The notes under the pieces are model-generated. The model had not been told where the DNA came from. It did not search any database and saw nothing but the letters and a program-made list of their open reading frames with translations. Made by a program: the position numbers and the translations under genes. This document shows positions 12,601 to 24,600 of a DNA stretch of 64,000 bases, piece by piece (within the stretch, counting starts at the first letter, position 1; every line of letters starts with the position of its first letter). This DNA comes from Diorhabda sublineata (Eukaryota > Arthropoda > Insecta > Coleoptera > Chrysomelidae): the NCBI RefSeq assembly GCF_026230105.1, contig NC_079477.1, positions 16,993,001-17,057,000 on the forward strand, given 5' to 3'.

Positions 12601-15600
12601 AGTCAATTGTTTTTCTATGTACTGAAAACTTATAAGGTCATATTTAAATAATTTTCTTATATTCTAACTTCACGGATATGCAGTAGTAATGAATAATTAT
12701 ATCTTTATACAAATTATTTCATTTTCAGTTACACAATAAATGCGTTTCACAAGTGAAAGCTGAATGTGGACTTGGAGAGCATGCCGTCCATATTTTACCC
12801 CCAGTCTCCATTTATCCCATTGTTTTAGATCGACAGAGATCCGTACAGAAACGAGGATCTAAATACGGACATGATAATGTGAGTTAGACTTATATATATA
12901 TACATACTGAACATACATTAATTTATATTCCTCCACAACTTTAACAACATAGTAAGTATATTACTAATTTTAAAAGAAAGATTGCTTTGAATGAATGCGT
13001 ATTTCTCGATATTTGGGATGGCTACAAAAAAAGTGATTCAAAAGATAACGCCCCTTCCACTGAGAATATTCAGAAAGAAAACTAACGAGGAAGTGACTAC
13101 TAATAAACTGCAGGAGTGAACTTATAGGGCTAAAGCTTATGATGAAATAGAGCAACTTTATATCTTGAGGGTGAGAAATCGCTAAGGAGGATGAATTGAT
13201 GAATCAAGTGAATGAGATACAGGAGGGAAACCATTGTTCTAAAAAGTATCTATAATAAATAATAATCTAAGCAACGAAAATTAAAACGAAAAAAATTATT
13301 GATCATGGATAAATGAAAGCCAAGATTTGATAGGAGAGAATAAGTGAAAAATATGGGCTTTCTTTAATCCCTATACTGCGAGAACCCTATAAAAATAAAC
13401 AAACACTGAGAAAGAATCGGCACCTGAAATGTAAGAAGCATATTTGAGCACCCAGGAAAAATGCACCATACCTCTCAATAAATGATAAACGAGCCCGATA
13501 CCAGACAATTTCAAAATACCTGCGGAATGATATATTATTCCCGGGACAACACTCAACAAAAAAATGGAGTAGCTGCAGTAGTGAACGATAAAATCACACG
13601 ATGTGTACCAATTTTTTTTTCTTTCTAGATCTTTATATTCTTTTAAATATAGACCAAACAGTATAAAATTAGTCAAATGCAAATCGCTATAGCAGATAAA
13701 ATAGAATTTGAACTTTTCTACAACGGACCAGAGCCAGTTTTACAAACTATTTAGTTGCGAGATGTCACAAAAAATGGGTGTCTTTGATTTAAAAATAGAA
13801 AAAGGGTAATGCGGTAAACAAGTAGCAGGATTTAGTCTAGAAAATAGGAATTAGAGAAGATGCAAATTAATAGATTTCTTTTAAGAGAGAAACATGGCAT
13901 TATCTACTACATAGTAGAACAGAGCGTATCTAGTGACATTAATGTAGAAAAATAAGTCAGACAGGGATTTTATAGGTTCTGTTCAATCTAAACTCAGAAG
14001 ATAAAATCAGCTTAAGGTAGAATAGATGGTATAAAGATAAAAACAATATATACTGATGATAGGTTCTTGTTGGTAGAAACTCCAGAATAGTTACAGATTT
14101 ATTTCAAGCAGTAGAATGTAGCGTATGACCTCTCAGTAAAACTAATTCATATAAAGGTCATGGTAATATCAAATAAAAACACAAAACATTGAAAATTTGT
14201 AGATTGATGAGCTGACGTTTGGATCTTTGGGAGGATAAACTTGGAATATGTAAAAATAGGAACAACGAAAGCTCTGTTAAATGAAAATATGCATAGAGGG
14301 AGAAGGCAAGAAATCCATTCATGGAAATGTGTCTGGAGTCTGGAGTTAAAGGTATTGGCTGTTCAGTACTATGGGATGGAAATATGGACAGTGAAGAAAA
14401 TAGATATCCGACGTGAAAATGATTACAGTGTGGATTTATTTCGAAGAAGATAGGCATTTTATGCAATGATATTGTGATTCCTGCTAATTGTATATCATTA
14501 TTCTGGAATCAGCCTCTGTCACTCCAAAATATTCATATTTAGAAACAACATATTGTCAAAATAACATCATTTGGAGAAATCAGTGATCTGGAAATGAATT
14601 CCATAAGAGTGATTTTAATATGTTTTCATAATCTCACGTATACTGCTTTTGTTCATACCAATTGCTTTAGCTACTCTTCTGAAGAAGGTTGGAGGTTAAC
14701 AGATAAATATTAGCGTTATTACCGTTTCCCATAGGAGTTCGCTATAGTGCGTGAATTTTTTCTGGTCGATTGTTTTTCATACATTCATCATTACCCAGCA
14801 GTATTCATTTAAACTGATTTTCGTTACTTATAACAAACTTAATGATAGGAGATACCACAATGATTTCATCAATAAATTATTCTTGGTACTGTTTACAGAT
14901 GATTGATATTTAACACCACACTTTTTGTTGAAAACTATCGATAATTTCAAAATCCACTTCTATTCTGTGAAGTTTATGAAAACAAAAGCACAAACAACAT
15001 ATAATCGTTTTTATTATTATTAATGAGGGTACCAAATATTTTTTGACGTTGTATTTTAAACAGAATACTTTTTAGAAATAACAAATGAGAGATACTTACT
15101 ATAATAAACTGTTAAACGTTTGAAGGATATTTATCTACCTCCCAGTCTGGATCCGCTTATTTAAGTTACCATCTGAAGGATCTGAAGGATACAAATACAA
15201 TATTTAGTGGTCTGAAAAATTACGAAGGTGCCATGTTTTAAGGCTTTAATCTCGGCCTCTCTTCTGCTCATATTCACGTCAGTGAAAAGAGGTGCTTTTC
15301 AAGTATGTGGAATTCCCCTACTTGACTATTAATAAACATTTATTATAAAACGATCGTAAACTAGCTACCTTGCACAGATAATGACGCAAATATCGATTTT
15401 TTTTATGTCTTCCTCTAATTCTTGTCTTATTTTTAATGATTATTTCTTCAATTGAGTACGCATTGGCGAGATTCGATACTAATGAAATATGTCGATATCA
15501 ACCACTCTGATAGGGTTTATATTTTTCAAATACATACTTGTAATTTATTCGGGGAAAAGAATAGACTGCTGTAATGAAATTCAAAATGATCACAAAATAT

Positions 15601-18600
15601 TCACCCTTCAATAAACGATTGAATTGTTTGCAACCAATCATAGTAATGTAAAGAATATTTTATGAAAATCAATAATATACTTGATTGATTTTTCTCCAAT
15701 ACGGTGGCGAATTGAAATATTATTTTTGTGAAAAAATTTTCAACTTACAAAACTGAATAATGAAAAATTTGAACAAATTTACCTGTTTCCCATTCCACAT
15801 AGATGTATATTACACAAATTATTTCTCACCGGCTTGAAAAATGAGATTGTAGATGAAAAAATTTGATTTTTGATTTTCCGAAACAGATATCTTTCAACGA
15901 CTTTATAAGCCATAGAGTCTATAATTTCATATATGTGGTATTAAAAATTGTTATGTTATTCGTCGAAGCGTTGCACTAATTATTAAATTTTAATTTTGGA
16001 GTAACTTCATTCTTATAGTTAGTGACACTGTTATATGAGAATTCAGGCGGTTAGTCTTTATTGTGTCAGAAGACCGGATTTTACGGCTATTTGGAACAAG
16101 GAATTAAATTACTAATATCAATAATTTTATTATTACTTTCAATGTTTGAAGAAGGTGCAGAGCATTTGAGGAGTTCTTGTGAATATAAAAAAGTTTTTAA
16201 CATGTTGATAGAAAGTTGCCGCTCTGTCAAAGTTTTGTAAGTAGCTATTAGGCAACGTTTCACACAGAACCGTCATTTTGATATAAAAATCACTTTTCAT
16301 TCTAGCTTCGCTTTGGCAATAGAAAGATCAACTTTATTAGCGACAATGATCTAGATTAAAGATACATTGATTCTGTGCATATAATTTGATGTTCAAAATT
16401 TTCGAATTTTTCATATTTTCACTTCTATAAGTATTGATAAGAGATGAAGACCTAAAATATTGAAATTCAAATTCAACTATACTATATTAAGGCTTTAATC
16501 TTTTACTTGAAGTGTGATGGGAACTTTGCATTTTGTAATATGTCAGCGTTTATGATTTCTTGATCTTGACGCTGCTGACACGTGAGACGTTTTCATCCTT
16601 TCTGACATCCTTATTCGAGAGGCATTCTTTGGCGTCGAGACTGTAGGGTAGTGAAATTATCATTCAACTCTTGGTTCTTTTAGATTTTGGTTTCGGAATG
16701 TAGTGTACGAACTAGAGTTATATGCGACAATTTAAGTCATCTCCCAGAACTCGCAGCATGTTATCTCATCCTACTATAGGTAATGCCCAAAAAATGAGAC
16801 GTGTATTATAAACGTTTCAAAGTATAACAATCATATTTGACATTATGGATAACAAAAATAAAACTCAATATGTTTACAAGCATCCAAGCAGACGAATTAA
16901 TTTTTCATGGCAGGAAAATCGGTATTTTTATGCTTGCTGCTAGTGTCGAGATAGAAGAAACTAATAACAAAAAACACAGCACAATCGAAATATCAAAACT
17001 ATATCGAGGCTGATATGTCAGACAATTTAATTCAATGAATAAAATTATAACGACAAAAGTTTCAAAATATGGAGTCGAAACCAAAAAGGGACAGTGATGA
17101 AAGCTCTCGAGTTTTAAACTCGCTTTGTGTGCAACTCTTGGGACGTTGTAATTGTTGTTTGAGAATTCCGCTGATTATACCAAGTAAGCTCTAACAACTC
17201 GGTCCCTGCAACACAATGGTTCAAATTTATGATATTAAATTATTATCATCGGTCCTTATAAGTGTGCAATATTTTGAACCGTTACCAAATAAGGGAAAAT
17301 TAATCTAAAATTTTGAATCTATTGAAGCGTGTTGAAAAACTGACTAAACTTCACGATAGTCAAATAGTTGCTGGCTTAGGAGGAACTAAGTTAGGTTGGA
17401 TGGATATAAAGTCACATCAAGTATCGATAATTTGTGTGTAGCAGACAAGTTTCTGTATCTGGAGAAGTTCAATTTTCTCTCAATATACAAGATCATTGAT
17501 AGGGTTTTCAAGTTCTCCTGATAAAAACTTTATGTAAATATGATTTAACTACTAATAAATTGAAGATGATCATATGTTGAATTTTCTACAGTTTAATATT
17601 ATTTTGAAACTGGGTAACAAATTTTTTCCTTAACAATAATTATATCATCGTGTCAGCTTCTTATATATTATGGGTTTTTTCGTAGGGTTCCATATCACAA
17701 AACAAACAACCAGCCTTGTCGTTTCAAATTACAACGTCTCCGAATTCCGTGCCTCTTTTGGTATTTATCAATCCGAAATCTGGAGGTCGACAAGGCTCCA
17801 GAATTCTTAGAAAATTCCAATACATACTTAATCCGAGACAAGTACATATACTAGGAAGTGGAAATGGTCCTATGGCGGGACTTAGTATGTTCAAAGACGT
17901 CCCTAATTTCAAAGTTGTATGTTGTGGAGGAGACGGGACTGTAGGATGGGTATTAGAAACTATGGGTGAGCTAACACATTTTTAGAAACCATAATTGACA
18001 TTGCAATATTGTTTTTGTGTTTAGATATATTAGAATAGTGTTTAATAATCTGATGAATTGGCAAAAAGCAATATGAGGAGTTAGCCAAGTAGATTTAGTA
18101 AGCATGAACCAAAAACTGATTCTGTTTAACAGCAGGTAAAATTGGTTTAATAAAAGATAAAGAGCAAAACATTTTTTGAAATATATCAAACAATGGTTCA
18201 ACAGACAGTATCTTTTCAAAGTTTGCCAATACTTTCACTACGGTGATTATATTATTTGTTTCTGCCATGTCATCTGTCAAAATTTTACAAAAATCTGATA
18301 GTTTAAATATTCGCATTATAATCTTCTCGTTGTTTGGTGAATATGGAGAGGAAAGAATTTTTGAGTATTTTTTGAATCGAAATACTATTTAAAAAACCAA
18401 AGACAAGTTATGAATTCATATCCTAAAAGTGCCCTGTTCTATGGACAAATATGGAAATAATATAAAATAAAAAAGTCGTATGAGCACGAATGTATCCAGT
18501 GTCTGTCTAATGAAAGTAGGTAAGGTTCTAGTTATTGAACTATATATTTCCATCAAAGGGATATGCAATATTTGCAAATGGGTGACGCGATTTCCTGATG

Positions 18601-21600
18601 CTGATCAATTTCTCGTTGACAAAATATTGAAATGAATGCTGGGATATCTTCAAATGAGATGGTAATTGTAGATATGTTATAGTAGATGAAACTTGAGTAC
18701 ACCATTAAGCCCTAGAAATAAGAATGAAGTCGAAACACTGGACTTCTTCAGAGGAACTGTTTTGGAATTCCATAAAAGGTGTAATGTGTAAGCTTTATTT
18801 TTTGTTTGTGTAAAAGGAAAACGGTAACTGGTTAATATTATGTTCATTTGCTGACAAGTTTTGATGCTGATATTAAGATAAAACGACTGCAGTTTTCTTT
18901 CGTCACGTATATGCGAGTTCACATTCGACTAAGCTAAGTCGGCTTTGTCTTTCCAAGCGTCAAACGACAGGCGGCAGGTGGCAGGCATCGTCATCTGTCT
19001 CTGTTTTGTATTGTTTTTAGATATAGTTGTTATACTTTCACCCGCGTCTGTGATGATGACAGATTCAGGAGGCATCGCCACGCAACGTTGACAGTACATT
19101 TTCATGTCTTTGTGTAACCATATGTGCTTTCCAACAATGTCCAAACACGATTACAAAAGGCAAGACAGCATACAAAATGTTCATAATGCAGCATACAATT
19201 TTTAAATGACTTTTTAATGAAATGCTTGAATCAAGAGGAAGGTTCCAGAAAGAAGACAACGATCCCCTTAAGAAGCATGAGCAAATGTAATATGACATGC
19301 AATTTGTTACTGGATACAACTATCAATATTATTGTCTTGATTTGAGCAACACTATGATACTACTCATTTTATCTTTTTATAGTTACGTAATCAAGGCTTA
19401 TTTTTATTTTTTCTTGCAGGAAATGTTCATTATATTAGAATAAATAAAGTCTAAAATCGTATCTTATAGTTGCATATAAACTTTCTTCGGAAGAGATTGG
19501 CATCTTGCAGGTTCTTCTTTACTCTAAATTTCTTTCGATATTTGTTGAAATGAAATCAAATCCGCATAAATTGTAAGAATCTCTTACGCGGATTCTGATA
19601 TCTCGGTAGAGATGAGGATAATCCCCATATTTATGACGTACTTCGTTAACAGGGTGGACAATATATTTGCTCTTTTTTCTCTTTCGCCGTCTAATAATAA
19701 TAAAATTGCTCAATGGTAAATATTTCATCCAGAAGCAGTAGCTACTGCCTCGAAATTTAATCATCGTCTGTAGCATGACGCCTAACGCCTGTAAGTATAA
19801 CGACGGCCTTACGATTCAATGTCTCATTGCCATATTTACTTGGCCAGGATCTCACCCATTAATTTGGTTTCCTGTCTCCATATGGTTTTGTGAAAAGCGT
19901 TTCAAACAAAATAAGAGGTAATTATTTTTAGGTTTTAAACATCGGTAACTCGCATATTCAAATATTTTGTATTAAAATACACTATTTTGCATTGAAGGGT
20001 CACTATTCGGTCTTACTTGCTCGTGAATATATAAACTTGAGCTCTTCTTAAATTCTGTACAATATCGTTTCCTTACGAACGTTTTTGTAAAAATAGGAAA
20101 ATAGCTGTTTATGTATCTCCACTCTATTATATCTCCACAGTTTCCGTTTAAAAATATCTCTAATAAATTTTGTGTTGTAGATAAAATTGAGTTGGAGTGT
20201 CAACCAGCAGTGGCAGTTATCCCTTTGGGAACGGGGAATGACTTAGCAAGATGCCTTCGATGGGGCGGAGGATACGAAGGAGAATCGATACATAAAATGT
20301 TACATAAAATCGCTCGAGCGTCTTCGGTGATGCTCGATAGATGGATGGTAGATTTGTATGATACAGCACCTCCAGATCCAGATCAAAAAATTCCCGATAC
20401 GAGAATACCTTATAATATCATCAATAATTATTTTTCTATTGGAGTAGTAAGTATAAAATTAGCAATTAATAATATAATTAATATTGAAAACGTAAAATTT
20501 TCTAATTTCGGCCTCAATAGATCATTTAGAAATGAGCATATAATCGTTATATTTATATTAAATAAATCTTGTTTATCCAACTAAATTACGTCAATCCTAT
20601 AGAACACAACTAAAATCTCAAATAGGCAGTATTAAGTCATAAGATTTTTCAAAACTCATTCAATTATTGTTTAAAACATATCACATACTTCATCTTTCAT
20701 GAGCAGTTCGCTTAAAATCTATTGAAAACTCTAATTATATTGCTATTTGTACATAATATTCAATAAACTAATATTAACATTGAAAGTTATTAAATTAAAG
20801 TAATTAAATTATTACTAATATATATTTCCGCTTTCCATTTCTAGAGATTTGTGTGCTTGACTTTTTCCATTTCCATTTATGATATATTTAAACGCACTCG
20901 AAATCGTTTATTAATAACCCCTATTAATAACCCCTATTAATAACCGACTTTCTCACTTTCAACGATTTTATTGGATGCAACCCAAAATATATTACTTTCA
21001 AACATATAGGCAATAACGTGGGTTGTAGGGAATCAAACATACATATATTCATCTACCATAACATTCGAAATAAAAAAACTGTGTTAGTATAATTATTTTA
21101 TTATTATAATATCTCAAAATTTGGTAATTCCTCCATATACGACGATTACTCAACAAAATCAAAGCCTGATTCAATGTTTGCAGCTGCTGCAATAGCGGAC
21201 TTGAGGTTGATTACGTTATTCTGATGCAAGAGAACAACTCTATGCAACTTTTATCTGGAATTTTTTTTTCTTATCTTATGTATTTTGGACCTAAATTGGC
21301 ATAATGAACACATTATCGCTTTATTTTGTACGTAATCTAGGAAAATTATACCTTCAGCATCCCATAAAAAGGCTAGCACAAGTTTCTTTGCTTAAAGTTG
21401 CAATTTGATTTTTTGCGGAGATGCTGAGTATCGAAAGAAAATTTTCTTTTTTTTTGTCGAAATATGACTTAAATTTCGATGTTAAAATTCATGGTGTCCA
21501 TGGTGCAGACAATTTTCACTAAGTATATTTTGTACCGCTTTTTGCCTAATAGTAACACGGGGATGGAAACGCCTTGTGAAAAAATAGCATCTCCCGAATA

Positions 21601-24600
21601 AAATAAAACTATCCTTGTACATTATTCTTCGTATATAAATGAATTGTTGGAAAAAATAAAACAAACAGCTTCTGCAACAATATATTTGTTGACAAAAAAC
21701 AAAAAAACATTGACTGTGAATTTAAGGAAGCAAGTATTTATAAATAAAAAAGTACGAAAAGGAAACTAATCTTAGAAAGACCAGGTTGGTTGTTACTCAA
21801 CTGTTGGTTTAGGGTGGTAGATTTGTTGCCTTTGTTACTGATGTAGCTGTTGGTATTTTAATTTTTTTTCTGCAGTCCAACCTGGCAAAGCTGAGGAAAA
21901 TATGACCTAAGAAGCATATATGGAAACTAAATGAATAATTTCAAAATATAATAACAAATGAATAGAAATTCTGACGGAAAATAAAAGAATCAACAAAATT
22001 CAAACAATTTATTAAAAAAAATTATAAAGGAGACTGTTTCCGAACTCGAAACGATATGGCCAAATCGAGTTAGAAATTACTTTGTTACTTAAGCCCACTT
22101 TCACCATAATCTCTAAGCCATTGTTTAAAATAACAGGTGGTACAAATCATAAGTTATGTTATGTCACCGATCTGTGGAAATTTTCTCAAAAATTTAATGA
22201 ATTGACACAAACACCTATCTTCAAATCATAAATTTTAAGATTATACAAGCAATTTTCTCATGTTTTTTTTTTCTATCTTAAAAGCTATATTTACGTAATA
22301 CAATGAATGCATAAAGTGTAAGATTATTTTTCTTCAGATGAAAAAATATATCTAATTAATATCATTGTAAAATTGGAAAACGTACAAATCAACAAAACAA
22401 TAGCATAGCAGAAGTAGCTCTCCCAACATAAAAGGAAAAACTAAAAACTCACATAATATAGGCAGCAGCAAATTTTTTTTGTTTTTTATTTATTTTTTAT
22501 TCTATTTTTTACTGCATTAACCCAAAATAATCCTCCCTAATGTTTTTGATGGTACATAAATATGCAATACAAACTTTATTAGGAAACCCTTCAATCATAC
22601 AGTCAAGTCACCAGTAAAGAAGAGTAGACTATTTAATAAATTTTATATAGATTAAAAGGAAATGATTAAAACTACTTATCGATCGATTTTTTTATTTGCT
22701 AAAAAATACTCATACGCGTTTCAATAGTTATTTCATATAACAATTCCTTTTGATTGTTTAATTTTTTTATTGTCTCGTCATTACATATGGTTACATCAGC
22801 AAAAAAGTCCAAAGTAAAATAAAATTCCAGGATAATTCCTTTCGAAAATTATGAATTATCCAATAATGGTAAAGAACAAGGCAATGATAGCTTCTCGGTA
22901 AAAAGTGAAAATCATGAGAAATAATACAAAAAAATAGAAGAGTTTATTCAAATCTTTAAAATAAAAAAGTTACTTCCTTGGAATGAGTCACTATTCTATA
23001 TATTGAATCATGTACGGATCAACCACCAAGTTTTGCGAGAATACAGCTCTTTTGTTTGTCTCGGAAAATTATATAATCATTCAAAAACACAGTGATTTTA
23101 AATATAGATACCATTATAGTAGGGATTTGGAACCAGTCAATTTCCTATTTACTCATGGTAAAGGATATGGGAAGGTAAAGGATATTGGATCAAAGAGCAA
23201 TAGACATCAAAAACAATGGAAAATCCCATTATTCACAAATAATTTCCTTGTCAACGACAATTTGAACTCTAGTAAGGATCATGGGATATTACAGCGAAAG
23301 CAACATTTAAATTTAATTTAAATATAATAAAAAATTTAATCTATGGCTACTGGAAGAAGAAGTGAAATGGATAAGAGACTATCCTCAATTTGCTCCAAAA
23401 TGTTAATAACCGTTGGCTTCTAGGGTCTAAACCTTATAAAAAAGGTCCAAAATGTTCAGCTTTATTACACTCTCCTGGGAAATCTCATATCTACAGAAAA
23501 TTAAGATCATCTTCATATATCTTTTCTGCAGTTTTTACTGTTGCCATTTTTAGAATTCTTTCAACACAGTAAACCAGAAGAATGCCTTGATACTGATGAG
23601 AGCAGAGACAATAATATTGTGAAATATCTATAGCGATAATTATTGCTTCTGCTGATTTTCAACACAAAATTACCTAGTTATAGGTTAGAAACAGCTGAAA
23701 ATTATATCAGTTTAAGCCACCAGTTAAGGGGGTTGAATCTAATGATAGTTCAAAGACTTTTAAACTTGGCTTAACACACGTGTTATTCAAAAAACAGAAT
23801 TAAGTCAGTATTTAAATTTAAATCATTATTAAAATTACGGTGCAAGTGGCCTTTAGATAAAGACAATTTTGAAAATATACAAAGAACTACTAAAACAATT
23901 GAACGATCGACCAACCACAAATTATTGAATGTATAAAAACTTTCACAATTGTACAAACGTCAAACTAAAAAAAACGAATTACAACTTTACTTTAAAAAAA
24001 AATGCAGAAGTCATTAACGCAAATAATATTGAACGCAAATAATAGTATAATTTTTTTTCAATATCTTTGGAAAGAGGTTCGCTCCCTACAAAACCTTCCG
24101 AGGTCGTCTTTGACGAATACGTTTATTATTACTTATAAGGAGCTTTACAAAACTTAATCTTCAGTTTCCAAATTTCACTAATTTTTGTATAATTATTACA
24201 GGAATTTATCTATAGCACTGTATAGTGTATGTATACATGTCAGAAAGAATTTAGTTGTCTTTTACAATCCGTATATGAGCAAATAAAATATTATGTTTTT
24301 AGGATGCTGCTATATGTGTGAAATTTCATCTAGAACGAGAGAAGAACCCTGAAAAATTCAACAGCAGAATGAAAAATAAATTATGGTATTTTGAATACGC
24401 TACTTCAGAACAATTTTCAGCATCTTGCAAAAATCTTCACGAACATATTGAAATTACTGTAAGTATTCATATCTTTCTGTTTAATTTATTTTATCGCCGG
24501 TTCCCACTTTTGTGTCGAATAACTTTTCAAATGGAATTAGTTGTAAAGTTGACTTGATGTTAGGTCTCTCTTGATATAAAATTTGTTTTAAAATATAAAG